Part shown: positions 5,840-14,864 of the stretch, piece after piece
Numbering within the stretch: the first letter of the stretch is position 1
Layout of the letters: each line of letters begins with the position of its first letter
Assembly (NCBI RefSeq): GCF_000973725.1
Contig: NZ_CP009621.1
Span: forward strand, 2,454,501-2,518,500
Reading direction: 5' to 3'
Source: Pontibacter korlensis
GTDB lineage: Bacteria > Bacteroidota > Bacteroidia > Cytophagales > Hymenobacteraceae
DNA: 64,000 bases
Notes under the pieces: generated by a model
The model's input: only the letters and a program-made list of their open reading frames with translations
Told to the model about the DNA's origin: nothing
The model's database searches: none
Position numbers and translations under genes: made by a program

Positions 5840-7993
5840 GTATTGGGTAATCTTGCGCATCAAATGAACACGATCCTTACCCCTCACATTGTGCGGGTGG
5901 CCGGGGTAAACAAAATAGTCCAGCAGGATGCCTTCGTCTACGGCTTTCTTGATAAACTGTAGGCTGTGCTGCCACACCACCACATCGTCTACCGTACCAT
6001 GAATCATCAGGAGCTTGCCCTCCAAGTTCTTTATATGGTTCAGAAGGTTGGCTTCCTTGTAGCCATTAGGGTTCTGTTCAGGCGTATCCATGTAGCGCTC
6101 GGTGTACATTACCTCGTAATATTTCCAGTCTATTACCGGACCACCCGCTACACCTACCTTAAACACACCAGGGTGGCGAGTCATGAGTGAAGTGGTCATA
6201 AAACCGCCGAAGCTCCAGCCATGCACACCGATACGGTCGGCATCTACATAGGGCAGTGACTTTAGGTACTCTACTCCCCGAAGTTGGTCAGCCATTTCTA
6301 TAGTGCCTAATTGGCGGAAAGTTGCCTGCTCAAAAGCAAGGCCTCTTCCTGAAGAGCCACGGGAATCCATAGTGAACACGATATAACCTTTCTGAGCCAT
6401 CAGGTGCATCCAAAGGTTAGCTCCGGCTAGCCAGCTGTTGGTTACCAGTTGCACGTGCGGCCCTCCGTACACATACACTGCCACCGGGTACTTTTTATTC
6501 TTGTCCATGTTTGGCGGTGTGATTATGCGTGTGTACAGGTCAGTGCCATCGTCAGCTTTGAGCGGAAGGATAGTAGTTTTGCCGAGCTGATATTCTGTGA
6601 GCGGGTCCTTTGCGGTCAGGAGTGTCTGAAGCACTTTGCCTTCTGTGCTCAGCACCCAAATCTTTCTAGGGGTAGCCGGGCTGCTGTAGTTGTCTATAAC
6701 ATACTTGGCGTCAGGGCTAAGTTGTGCCTGGTGCACTCCGCTACCTTGGGAGATGCGGCGCGTCTTTCCATTGTTCAAGCTAACTGCGTAAGTGTGGCGC
6801 TCCAGTGGGCTTTCGGCAGTAGACATGTAGTATAGCTCATCACCTCTTTTGCTAAAGCCTAGGATGTCGGTCACCATCCAATCTCCACTCGTAAGCTGAC
6901 GGATTTGCTTGCCGCTGGTGTCGTACAAGTATAAATGGTCGAAGCCGCTGCGCTCACTGATCCACACAAATTGACTTGGTTTGCCTGGCACAAAGTATAA
7001 ACCGTTTTCCGGCTCCACATACTTTTCGTGCTTCTCTTCAAACAAGGTTCTTTCAAACTCACCTGTCTGAGCATTGTAGCGGTTCAGCTTCATGTGGTTC
7101 TGGTCGCGGTTGAGCACAGCAATGTAAACATGCTTCTCGTCCGGGCTCCAGGTTATGTTGGTCAGGTACTGCTCTGCAGGTTCGCCAGTTTTCAGGTAAA
7201 TCGTTTTCTTAGATTCAGTATCATACACACCAACGGTTACATGATGGCTTTTGCCGCCAGCCATTGGATATTTGATGCTGTTAAGTTTAGCCGGAAGTGG
7301 TTCGATATCTACTAAGGGATAATCAGTCACCATTGTCTGGTCCATGCGGTAGAAAGCTAACTGACTACCTGTTGGTGACCAGAAGGTGCCTTTAGTAATG
7401 CCGAATTCAGATCGGTGAGCTGTCTGCCCGTGTACAATTGCTTCGTTTGGTTCGTCTGTAATTGCTACATCGGGGTCGCCTGGAGTGGAGAGATACAAGT
7501 TATTGCCTTTGGTGTAGGCCAGGCGCTGCATGGTTGGATCCAGCTCTGTGTTTTCTGCCCCTTCGGCATAGGTCGTTGTAATCCTGGCTTTTCCTGATTT
7601 TAATTCATACTCCATAATCCTGTTTTGCACATCAATAACAAAGCTGCCACCATCGCGCCAGTGCAATGCAGGAAAGCTGCTGAGTTTTTCGGCGCCTGTT
7701 GCTTCTACGGCTGCGCTTAGCTGTTGCAGCGTCATGATGTCGCGCTGCTTGCTTGAGGTAGCACTGCCGTGTACAAGCGTAGCTTCGCCGTTGCTTTGCC
7801 TGATGTATGCATAGTCGTTGCTGTTAGCTATCCAATCTAATTGGCGAAGGTTCTGTGGCTGCAAAGCAGGGTTCAGAATGGCATCCTCCATGGTTAGCTC
7901 TTTTTTCTGAGCCTGCAACTGAAGTGTAGCAGTTAAGAGCAGCAGAAGTAAGGCTAACCTTTTTGGGAAGTATGAAATAAACATAGGGAACAT
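5822..7993 (-). CDS. S9 family (dipeptidyl-peptidase IV-like) serine peptidase, secreted
   Basis: 723 residues with an N-terminal signal peptide (FPKRLALLLLLLTATLQLQAQ). Residues about 60-470 form the eight-bladed DPP-IV beta-propeller, with typical blade signatures such as FWSPTGSQLAFYRMDQ and the Arg/Tyr-rich strands. The alpha/beta-hydrolase domain at the C-terminus carries the nucleophile in GWSFGGF (Ser594), the acid in GTVDDVV (Asp669/670) and the base in YPGHPHNVRG (His701). DPP-IV enzymes remove Xaa-Pro/Xaa-Ala dipeptides from peptides in the periplasm or at the surface, feeding peptide-based growth. Length agrees with the family (about 700-750). An ATG nine bases later is an alternative start. 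It stands alone with no obvious promoter box upstream. Confidence 0.93.
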   Translation of the reverse strand: MFPMFISYFPKRLALLLLLLTATLQLQAQKKELTMEDAILNPALQPQNLRQLDWIANSNDYAYIRQSNGEATLVHGSATSSKQRDIMTLQQLSAAVEATGAEKLSSFPALHWRDGGSFVIDVQNRIMEYELKSGKARITTTYAEGAENTELDPTMQRLAYTKGNNLYLSTPGDPDVAITDEPNEAIVHGQTAHRSEFGITKGTFWSPTGSQLAFYRMDQTMVTDYPLVDIEPLPAKLNSIKYPMAGGKSHHVTVGVYDTESKKTIYLKTGEPAEQYLTNITWSPDEKHVYIAVLNRDQNHMKLNRYNAQTGEFERTLFEEKHEKYVEPENGLYFVPGKPSQFVWISERSGFDHLYLYDTSGKQIRQLTSGDWMVTDILGFSKRGDELYYMSTAESPLERHTYAVSLNNGKTRRISQGSGVHQAQLSPDAKYVIDNYSSPATPRKIWVLSTEGKVLQTLLTAKDPLTEYQLGKTTILPLKADDGTDLYTRIITPPNMDKNKKYPVAVYVYGGPHVQLVTNSWLAGANLWMHLMAQKGYIVFTMDSRGSSGRGLAFEQATFRQLGTIEMADQLRGVEYLKSLPYVDADRIGVHGWSFGGFMTTSLMTRHPGVFKVGVAGGPVIDWKYYEVMYTERYMDTPEQNPNGYKEANLLNHIKNLEGKLLMIHGTVDDVVVWQHSLQFIKKAVDEGILLDYFVYPGHPHNVRGKDRVHLMRKITQYFDENL

Positions 7994-8205
7994 GTATAAA
8001 TATTATCCGAAATGGTTATGCAAGAAACAGTTTATCCTCATTTTAAACAAAGGGAAAGGCCGTTTCAACTCCTGAAGTATAGTTGAGCAGGGGGAATCAT
8101 ACGCCCCCTAAGTTTGTTAAAATCAATACGGTTGTTCTGGCTGAGCTATAGCTGGCGAGGCTGTTATACTTAGGGTTACAACTTCTTTTAGTGCGTAACA
8201 TTTTG

Positions 8206-8213
8206 TAATTTTG
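8206..8213 (+). promoter_or_regulatory. Probable -7 promoter element of clpS, almost touching the start codon
   Basis: TAATTTTG matches TAnnTTTG and ends only four bases before the ATG at 8218. If used, the transcript would begin at or next to the start codon (leaderless). No clear -33 TTTG is present. Confidence 0.35.
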
Positions 8214-8217
8214 CAGT

Positions 8218-8505
8218 ATGAATTGGGATACAGATATTTTTCATAAAGAAGACTTTGAGGTCGAATTATTAGAGGAAACCACTGACCTGCGCAACCTGGT
8301 GGTGTACAACGACGATGTAAATACCTTCGACCATGTAATTGATACGCTTATTAAGGTTTGCGGCCATACAGCGGAGCAGGCAGAGCAATGTACGCTGTTG
8401 ATTCATTACAAGGGCAAGTGCACCGTGAAAGTTGGGTCTTATGAGGAGTTGTCGGGCATGTGCACAGCACTACACGACAAAGACCTTTCGGCTGATATAG
8501 AATAG
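8218..8505 (+). CDS. clpS: ATP-dependent Clp protease adaptor protein ClpS
   Basis: 95 residues with the ClpS core: LVVYNDDVNTFDHVIDTLIKVCGHT, in which the NDD-NTF loop recognises N-degron side chains, then AEQCTLLIHYKGKCTVKVGSYEELSGMCTAL, which has the H-x-G-K/C pattern of the ClpA/ClpC-binding face. ClpS delivers N-end-rule substrates to ClpAP/ClpCP for degradation in the cytoplasm. The highly acidic N-terminal extension (about 20 residues) is the flexible arm inserted into the unfoldase pore. Slightly shorter than the E. coli protein, as usual for Bacteroidota. recR starts 19 bp downstream, so the two are probably co-transcribed although functionally unrelated. Confidence 0.93.
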   Translation: MNWDTDIFHKEDFEVELLEETTDLRNLVVYNDDVNTFDHVIDTLIKVCGHTAEQAEQCTLLIHYKGKCTVKVGSYEELSGMCTALHDKDLSADIE

Positions 8506-8524
8506 AGGAGGAGCACTAGGTTTA

Positions 8525-9133
8525 ATGAATTTTCCGTCTAAATTAATTGAGAACGCTGTGGAGGAGCTTGCGAAGCTGCCCGGCGTAGGTAGGAAGACTG
8601 CGCTTCGACTGGCTTTGCACCTGCTGAAGCATGAGTCTGAAGATACTCTCTCGCTGGCTGAAGCGCTGGTGAAAATGCGCACAGAGGTGAAGCATTGCAA
8701 GGAGTGCCATAATATTTCGGACACAGAAATATGCTCTATTTGTGCCAATCCATTGCGCGACAGAAGCTTGCTATGTATTGTGAGCGACATTCGTGATGTG
8801 ATTGCTATCGAGAACACATCTCAATATAAGGGTTTGTACCATGTGTTGGGAGGAGTGATTTCCCCAATTGAGGGAGTCGGCCCCTCTGATCTGCACATCG
8901 ATTCATTGCTAGAGCGTTTACCAAACTCGGAGGTAAGAGAAATTCTCTTAGCTATCAGTCCTACCATGGAGGGCGATACCACAGCCTTCTACCTTACCCG
9001 CAAACTCCGCGACTTTAACCTGCGCATTACCACAATTGCCCGTGGGGTGCCAGTGGGTGGTGAGCTGGAGTATACCGATGAAGTTACCCTTGGCCGTAGT
9101 ATAGTAGAACGTACTGCCTACGGTAAAATATAA
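8525..9133 (+). CDS. recR: Recombination mediator protein RecR
   Basis: 202 residues, the usual RecR length. Order: helix-hairpin-helix (LAKLPGVGRKTALRLALHLL, about 17-37), four-Cys zinc finger (CKECHNISDTEICSICANP, about 58-76), Toprim domain with LLCIVSDIRDVIAIE and HVLGGVISPIEGVGPSDLHI, and the C-terminal Walker-B-like segment ending LGRSIVERTAYGK. With RecO and RecF it loads RecA onto SSB-coated gapped DNA during recombinational repair. It follows clpS by 19 bp and is closed by a strong terminator at 9151-9184. Confidence 0.96.
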   Translation: MNFPSKLIENAVEELAKLPGVGRKTALRLALHLLKHESEDTLSLAEALVKMRTEVKHCKECHNISDTEICSICANPLRDRSLLCIVSDIRDVIAIENTSQYKGLYHVLGGVISPIEGVGPSDLHIDSLLERLPNSEVREILLAISPTMEGDTTAFYLTRKLRDFNLRITTIARGVPVGGELEYTDEVTLGRSIVERTAYGKI

Positions 9134-9150
9134 AACTGACTACCCACACA

Positions 9151-9184
9151 AAAAAAGGCTGCAGATACATCTGCAGCCTTTTTT
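9151..9184 (+). terminator. Rho-independent terminator after clpS-recR
   Basis: AAAAAAGGCTGCAG (9151-9164) and CTGCAGCCTTTTTT (9171-9184) form a perfect 14-bp stem over the loop ATACAT. Confidence 0.9.
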
Positions 9185-9366
9185 TGTATCTACACTTATC
9201 TTTCTTGTTATTGGTAGAATACAGTTTAAGATTGGTATATAAATATCATCATGGGTGAATGTATACTTTTATTTAGTTTGTTTAGGATAAAACATAACAT
9301 CAAGTTGTAACAAATATGATTTAGTTGAGTAATATTGTAAATATTTTCAATTTTCAATTAGTGCCT

Positions 9367-11451
9367 ATGCAAGCTTTACCCTTTACCCTTGCCAGCCTGC
9401 AAAGTCGACTTCAGTATGTTTTGTCTCTTGCTTTTGTAATACTCTTTTGCTGTGAGGCATTCTCAGCAGATACACGAAGAGTGTCCGGAACTAATCATGT
9501 TCTTGAGAGTAGCACCTGCACTTCTCCTGTTAAACCTAAAATTACTTTGAACGGTCCGCCCACAATCTGTACCGGAGGTAGTGTGTTACTAACAGCTAGT
9601 TCAGGTAAGAGCTACAAGTGGAGCAACGGAGCTTCTTCTCAATCCATAACTGTGACGCAGTCCGGAGACTATTTTGTAGAGGTAGTTGACGCAAATGGAT
9701 GTGTGGGCAAGAGTGAAACAGTAAAAATAGAGGTAGCTGGCAAACTGGTAGCTCCAAAGATAGAGTACACTGACCCTCTGATCGTATGCGATGCGGGAAG
9801 TATAAAGATGTCTGTTTCGGAGCAGGAGGGGGCATCATATATATGGAAAAAGGATGGAGTGCCAGTTTATGATAAGTCGAATGAATTTACAGCAACCGAA
9901 GCAGGTGTTTACACTGTAGAGCTCTCTAATTTTTGTGGATATGTCAGAAGCTCCAACAAAGTTGATTTTAGAATACAAAAGCCTATTCCTGCATTTGAGG
10001 TAGAAGCTACAGGCAAACTGGTGTTCTGCAAAGGAGGTAGTGTAAAACTGGCAGTTCCGCAATATCAGGACGTGACCTATGCGTGGTTCAGGGATGGCCA
10101 ACCCATCAGTGGTAGCAGCTTTGAGTTAGTGGCAGAAGAAGCCGGAAATTATACGGCAGCTATAACAAGCGAGTGCGGTACTTTCAAAAGTGTAAAAGGG
10201 CAAAAAGTAGAACTATTAGCCTTGCCTGAGGCACCCACAGCAAAAAATGTAACGGGGTGCACAAAAGCTGCTTTAACATTAACTGCCACAGGAGGTACAG
10301 CTGGCAAGTATAGGTGGTACACGCAAGCTAAAGGAGGAGCTGCTATAGCAGGTGTGGATGGAGCTTCATACACTACTCCTGTTTTAACGAACTCAACTAC
10401 TTACTATGTAGCTATTACCAACGGTCTGTGCGAAAGTGAGCGGGTGCCTGTAGAAGCCATCATCAACGAAAAGCCTGCTGTGCCAACTATTGAGGTAAAT
10501 GGTGTGCTGGAATTTTGTGAAGGAGGAGCTGTAGAACTTAGCATAAAAGCATACAAGAACCAGGAGTGTGTCTGGTTTCGCAATGGGAAAGAAGTTGCTA
10601 GCGGAGCCAATTCGATAAATGCAACCGAAAGCGGCGAGTATACGGTGCAGTTGAAGAACGACTGTGGGGCCACCCTTTCATCAAATAAAATAAAAGTAAC
10701 TGTTTGGCCGGCTCCTGCACCACCCGTGGTACAGCACGGAAGTACTTGTGGCCCCGGTGAAGTAAAACTTACTGCTTCGGGTGGTAAGGCTGGCGAGTAT
10801 AAGTGGTATGATAATGTTTCCTCACTTATTGCTCTGGAAGGGTTTACTGGTGATAGCTTTACAACGCCTGTGCTGCAGACCTCTCAAACATATTATGTTT
10901 CGTTAGTGAGCAATGGCTGCGAAACAGAACGAGTGCCGGTACAGGCTAATGTTTACGCTATACCTGTTGCAGTGGCAAATGTATCAGACGATGAGATTGA
11001 TGCCGGAGAAACAGTTCAGCTTACAGGCAGTGGCGGTGCACACTACAGTTGGAGCCCTGCCATAGGCTTAAGCGACTCTAAAGCATCTTCCCCTGTTGCC
11101 ACACCCGATGAAACCACCCGCTATACTTTAACCGTGAAAAATGAAGAGGGATGCGAGGACACAACCAGCGTAGTGGTTACGGTGCGTCAGTTACTGGAGA
11201 TCCCTAACGCATTTTCTCCTAACGGTGATGGCGTAAACGACACTTGGGAAATAAAGAACATCGAGTATTTCCCAGACGCAAAGGTAGAAGTCTACAACCG
11301 CTGGGGAAGCCTTGTTTTTGAAAAAGTCAGCTACCGTAATGAGTGGCATGGCACTTACAGAGGAGCACGATTGCCTGTTAGCACCTACTTCTATGTCATC
11401 ACCATACCGGGTAAAAATAAGTTTACCGGCTATCTGAATATTGTGAATTAA
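9367..11451 (+). CDS. T9SS type B surface protein with Ig-like repeats (gliding-motility C-terminal domain)
   Basis: 694 residues from the ATG at 9367; a TTG 42 bases upstream keeps the frame open, but the ATG gives a compact signal peptide (LSLAFVILFCCEAFSA). The mature protein is a string of Ig-like/PKD-like beta domains of about 85-90 residues, each opening with a C-x-GG-V-LT motif (ICTGGSVLLTA, FCKGGSVKLAV, FCEGGAVELSI), some alternating with the shorter YKWYD/YRWYTQA type. The last 85 residues are the CHU_C / gliding-motility-associated domain: IPNAFSPNGDGVNDTWEI, VYNRWGSLVFE, LPVSTYFYVI. That is the type B signal exported by the type IX system and attached or released at the surface. 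The PorP/SprF gene directly behind is its expected secretion partner. Confidence 0.88.
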   Translation: MQALPFTLASLQSRLQYVLSLAFVILFCCEAFSADTRRVSGTNHVLESSTCTSPVKPKITLNGPPTICTGGSVLLTASSGKSYKWSNGASSQSITVTQSGDYFVEVVDANGCVGKSETVKIEVAGKLVAPKIEYTDPLIVCDAGSIKMSVSEQEGASYIWKKDGVPVYDKSNEFTATEAGVYTVELSNFCGYVRSSNKVDFRIQKPIPAFEVEATGKLVFCKGGSVKLAVPQYQDVTYAWFRDGQPISGSSFELVAEEAGNYTAAITSECGTFKSVKGQKVELLALPEAPTAKNVTGCTKAALTLTATGGTAGKYRWYTQAKGGAAIAGVDGASYTTPVLTNSTTYYVAITNGLCESERVPVEAIINEKPAVPTIEVNGVLEFCEGGAVELSIKAYKNQECVWFRNGKEVASGANSINATESGEYTVQLKNDCGATLSSNKIKVTVWPAPAPPVVQHGSTCGPGEVKLTASGGKAGEYKWYDNVSSLIALEGFTGDSFTTPVLQTSQTYYVSLVSNGCETERVPVQANVYAIPVAVANVSDDEIDAGETVQLTGSGGAHYSWSPAIGLSDSKASSPVATPDETTRYTLTVKNEEGCEDTTSVVVTVRQLLEIPNAFSPNGDGVNDTWEIKNIEYFPDAKVEVYNRWGSLVFEKVSYRNEWHGTYRGARLPVSTYFYVITIPGKNKFTGYLNIVN

Positions 11452-11476
11452 GAATGGAATTGTGAAGAAGAAGCCT

Positions 11477-12478
11477 ATGAAACTATTTTTACCACTCCTG
11501 CTTTTTTGTGTTCTCCCTCTGCTGGTGTTAGCACAGCAGAAGCCACAGTACAGTCAGTACACCATCAACAACTATTTATTGAATCCTGCTATTGCGGGTA
11601 TAGAGGACTATGCCGATATGAAGATAGGTAGTAGATCGCAGATGTCGGGTATAGAAGGTGAGCCAACAACTTATTACCTAAGTGCACATGCTCCGATTGG
11701 GTATACTTCTAAAGGCGGGCGTAGCGGTTCCGGAAAATCCACTCCCTCGTTTGGCAACAATAACAGGAGCGGCAGAATTAGTCAGCGGTTCAGGCCGCAC
11801 CACGGTATAGGTGTACTTGCCGTACACGATAGGTTAGGGGCTTTTTATAGAACCGAAGCTAGCTTTGCATATGCCTACCATCTGGCTTTATCGCGCGAGG
11901 TAAAATTATCCGGAGGAGTAAGTGCAGGCTTAATTCAGCAGCGGCTGCGTTCTAATGAGCTATCGTTTGCAAATCCTGTGGATGGAGCTAATGCTGACTG
12001 GAATATGGTGAAGCCAAACCTTTCTGCTGGTCTTTGGCTCTATGGAAGTGATTTCTACATAGGTACCTCTGCTACGCAACTACTTGGGAATTCTATTAAC
12101 TTCGATAACTCTGTAGAAGATAGAAACCTGTTATATGAGCATTACTTCCTGACCGGTGCCTACAAATTTGATATCACAGAGGAGGTGAGTTTAGTGCCCT
12201 CCATCATGCTGATGTGGTTGCAACCCCTGCCTGGTTCTATAGACTTCAACCTGCGGGCGGTGTATGACGACAGACTATGGATAGGTGGATCGTACAGGCA
12301 GAATGGTAACTATGCTGTGCTTGCAGGTGTTACGATCAACCACGTTTTCGACCTTGGTTATGCTTATGACCGGGGGATACCTGCCTTTAATGGTATGGGC
12401 AATGGTAACCACGAGGTAGTGATTGGGATGCGTGTTTTTAACAAAGCCAAGGTGCTTTGCCCGCAGAATCTTTGGTAG
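11477..12478 (+). CDS. PorP/SprF family T9SS outer membrane protein, partner of the upstream type B protein
   Basis: 333 residues from the ATG at 11477 (an in-frame GTG at 11462 gives five more), with the signal peptide MKLFLPLLLFCVLPLLVLAQ. The diagnostic N-terminal strand QKPQYSQYTINNYLLNPAIAG, followed by repeated amphipathic strands and the C-terminal DLGYAYDRGIPAFNGMGNGNHEVVIGM, identifies the PorP/SprF beta-barrel family. In Flavobacterium johnsoniae SprF is required to secrete and anchor the neighbouring type B protein SprB. The 25 bp spacing from the type B gene and the same gene order as at 26.6-39.1 kb support a dedicated pair. A Gly/Ser/Arg-rich loop at about 75-105 is the most variable part. 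Confidence 0.9.
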   Translation: MKLFLPLLLFCVLPLLVLAQQKPQYSQYTINNYLLNPAIAGIEDYADMKIGSRSQMSGIEGEPTTYYLSAHAPIGYTSKGGRSGSGKSTPSFGNNNRSGRISQRFRPHHGIGVLAVHDRLGAFYRTEASFAYAYHLALSREVKLSGGVSAGLIQQRLRSNELSFANPVDGANADWNMVKPNLSAGLWLYGSDFYIGTSATQLLGNSINFDNSVEDRNLLYEHYFLTGAYKFDITEEVSLVPSIMLMWLQPLPGSIDFNLRAVYDDRLWIGGSYRQNGNYAVLAGVTINHVFDLGYAYDRGIPAFNGMGNGNHEVVIGMRVFNKAKVLCPQNLW

Positions 12479-12630
12479 CCAAAGTGTTGTAATCCTTTCC
12501 TGTTGATGTTCTTAGTATAACCTCAACTATTAATCTTTCTGATTAAAGTTTTTTGCCAGCCTTGATAATCCCGGCTGCCACTGGAAAGTCTGTGGCTTTA
12601 TGAGTAAATTGCCAGCTTAACTCTAAGCTT

Positions 12631-13845
12631 ATGCAAGAAACAGAAGAAGCGAAAGCTGTCCTTTCTGACAGAATATTATCTCTGGCTGAGTCTCAGACTA
12701 TTGCCATGGCTAAAAAAGCCCGTGAGCTGGCTGCCAAAGGGTATGACGTGATCAACCTGAGTTTTGGAGAACCAGACTTCCAGACACCGCAGTACATAAA
12801 GGATGCTGCCAAAAAGGCCATAGACGAAGGTTTTACCTTCTACACGCCTGTACCTGGTTACCCAGAGCTGCGACAGGAGATTGCAAAGAAGTTCAAGCGG
12901 GACAACAACCTCGACTTTGCGCCTGATCAGATTGTGGTTTCTACCGGGGCTAAGCAAAGTATAGCCAACGCCGTTATGTGCCTTGTTAATCCTGGCGACG
13001 AGGTGATTATTTTCTCGCCATACTGGGTGTCGTACGAGGAAATTGTGAAACTGGCTGAGGGAGTGCCGGTACCAGTGATGGGCCGCCTGGAGAACGACTA
13101 TAAAGTAACAGCCGAGCAGCTGGAGAAGGCTATCACAAGCAATACGAAGCTGGTGATGTACTCTTCCCCGAGCAACCCAACCGGAGCTGTATTCGATGAG
13201 GAGGAGCTGCTGGCGATAGCTAGAGTGCTGGAGAAACATCCGCAGATCCATATTATTGCCGATGAGATTTATGAGTACATAAACTTCGGGGGCAAGCACC
13301 ATAGCATGGCTAGCTTCGACTTTATCCGTGAGCGTGTGATCACGATAAACGGCTTTTCCAAAGGTTATGCTATGACGGGCTGGCGTGTAGGCTATATGGC
13401 TGCAAGCCGCGAAATAGCCTCAGCCTGTGAGAAAATGCAAAGCCAGATTACATCTGGTACCAGTTCTATCTCCCAGAAGGCAGCTACTGCTGCATTACAG
13501 GGAGGCAATGCCAGTGCCTTGGAAATGACAGAGGCTTACCGCCGTCGTCGGGACCTGGTACTGAACCTGATGAACGATATACCCGGTTTCAAGACATACC
13601 TGCCAAGTGGTGCTTTCTATATCTTCCCGGATGTAAGCGAGTACTTTGGCAAACAGTACGAGGGTAAAACTATCGAAAGTGCCCTAGACCTCAGCATGTT
13701 TATACTTAGCGATGCCAATGTGGCTGTGGTAAGTGGCGAGGCATTCGGAGCACCGCAGTGTATCCGCTTCTCTTTTGCCACCTCCGACGAGAAATTGACG
13801 GAAGCTCTTCGCCGCATTAAAGAAAGCCTCGCAAAACTGCAGTAA
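12631..13845 (+). CDS. Pyridoxal-phosphate-dependent aminotransferase (aspartate aminotransferase class I)
   Basis: 404 residues of fold-type I aminotransferase. Motifs in order: INLSFGEPDFQTP (substrate Gly/Pro loop), STGAKQSIANAV (cofactor phosphate), SPSNPTGAVF (Asn and Pro-Thr-Gly at the ring), IADEIYEYINF (Asp that pairs with the pyridine N, Tyr), NGFSKGYAMTGWRVGY (Schiff-base Lys244 and the phosphate Arg), and CIRFSFATSDE (substrate carboxylate Arg). These are the features of the I-gamma/I-beta aspartate or aspartate-prephenate aminotransferases that make aspartate/arogenate from oxaloacetate/prephenate with glutamate. Exact substrate cannot be fixed from sequence. Its stop TAA overlaps the next ATG by one base (TAATG), indicating translational coupling with the heptose kinase gene. 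Confidence 0.92.
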   Translation: MQETEEAKAVLSDRILSLAESQTIAMAKKARELAAKGYDVINLSFGEPDFQTPQYIKDAAKKAIDEGFTFYTPVPGYPELRQEIAKKFKRDNNLDFAPDQIVVSTGAKQSIANAVMCLVNPGDEVIIFSPYWVSYEEIVKLAEGVPVPVMGRLENDYKVTAEQLEKAITSNTKLVMYSSPSNPTGAVFDEEELLAIARVLEKHPQIHIIADEIYEYINFGGKHHSMASFDFIRERVITINGFSKGYAMTGWRVGYMAASREIASACEKMQSQITSGTSSISQKAATAALQGGNASALEMTEAYRRRRDLVLNLMNDIPGFKTYLPSGAFYIFPDVSEYFGKQYEGKTIESALDLSMFILSDANVAVVSGEAFGAPQCIRFSFATSDEKLTEALRRIKESLAKLQ

Positions 13846-14864
13846 TGGATTCAATCAAAAGTTTGGAAGATATTTTTGAGGCTTTCAACAGTCTTAAAGT
13901 GCTGGTGGTGGGTGATGTGATGATTGACTCCTACCTGTGGGGCAAAACCTCCCGCATCTCCCCTGAGGCTCCTGTGCCTATTGTAAACGTGGTGAAGCGG
14001 GAGAAGCGCTTGGGCGGTGCAGCCAACGTGGCGCTAAACGTGCAGGCCATGGGAGCTACACCTCTACTTTGCTCAGTTATTGGCGACGATCAGGATGGTG
14101 CCGATTACCTTCGCCTGATGGAGGAGAAAGGTTTATCCATTGAAGGAATAGTACAAAGCCCGGAGCGCGTTACAACCATCAAGCACAGGATTATTGCAGG
14201 TGCACAGCAACTCCTGCGCGTAGACTCAGAAATTGAGCATAACCTGGCAGACTACGAGGAACGATACCTGGAAGAGCGCTACCTGCAGTTACTAAAGCAG
14301 GCGGATGTGGTAATTTTTGAGGATTACGATAAAGGCATTTTTTCAAAGCAGAACATTCAGCGCTTTCTGGAGCTGGCCAATGAGTATAACGTACCCAGCG
14401 TCATAGACCCGAAGAAGAAAAACTTCCTGAGCTATGTAGGCTGTACGCTTTTCAAACCAAACCTGAAAGAGCTAAAAGAGGGACTTAAGGTTGACTTCGC
14501 TGATGAGAACCTGCCTGCTTTTGAGGAAGCTGTAGAAGAGCTTCAGGAGCAACTACAAACAAAGCAAGTACTGGTCACGCTGTCCGAGCGTGGCGTTTTT
14601 GTAGCCGATGGTGCCGAGAAAACGTACATCGGTGCTCACCGCCGCTCCATATCCGACGTTTCTGGTGCCGGAGACACGGTCATAAGTATAGCTGCCTTGT
14701 GCATGGCACTTAAAACTTCTATGCCATTTATGGCCGGCCTAAGTAACCTGGGCGGTGGATTAGTATGCGAGCAGGTAGGCGTAGTGCCTGTAGATAAGCA
14801 AAGGCTGTATGAAGAGGCGCAGCGGATAAGACTTTTTGAAGCACATGAATACAGAAACGCTTAA
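13845..14864 (+). CDS. hldA: D-glycero-beta-D-manno-heptose-7-phosphate kinase (HldE domain I type)
   Basis: 339 residues of PfkB/ribokinase fold. LVVGDVMIDSYLWGKTSRISPEAPVPI is the strongly conserved RfaE domain-I N-terminus; RLGGAANVALNVQAMGA is the substrate-binding G-G-A-A-N motif, and SDVSGAGDTVISIAAL holds the catalytic Asp277 (GAGD) and anion hole. It phosphorylates D-glycero-D-manno-heptose 7-phosphate at C1 for ADP-heptose and lipopolysaccharide core synthesis. The adenylyltransferase half of E. coli HldE (about 140 residues more) is absent, as expected in Bacteroidota, where it is a separate gene not in this window. It starts inside the stop of the aminotransferase gene and its 3' end overlaps trkH by 20 bp. 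Confidence 0.9.
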   Translation: MDSIKSLEDIFEAFNSLKVLVVGDVMIDSYLWGKTSRISPEAPVPIVNVVKREKRLGGAANVALNVQAMGATPLLCSVIGDDQDGADYLRLMEEKGLSIEGIVQSPERVTTIKHRIIAGAQQLLRVDSEIEHNLADYEERYLEERYLQLLKQADVVIFEDYDKGIFSKQNIQRFLELANEYNVPSVIDPKKKNFLSYVGCTLFKPNLKELKEGLKVDFADENLPAFEEAVEELQEQLQTKQVLVTLSERGVFVADGAEKTYIGAHRRSISDVSGAGDTVISIAALCMALKTSMPFMAGLSNLGGGLVCEQVGVVPVDKQRLYEEAQRIRLFEAHEYRNA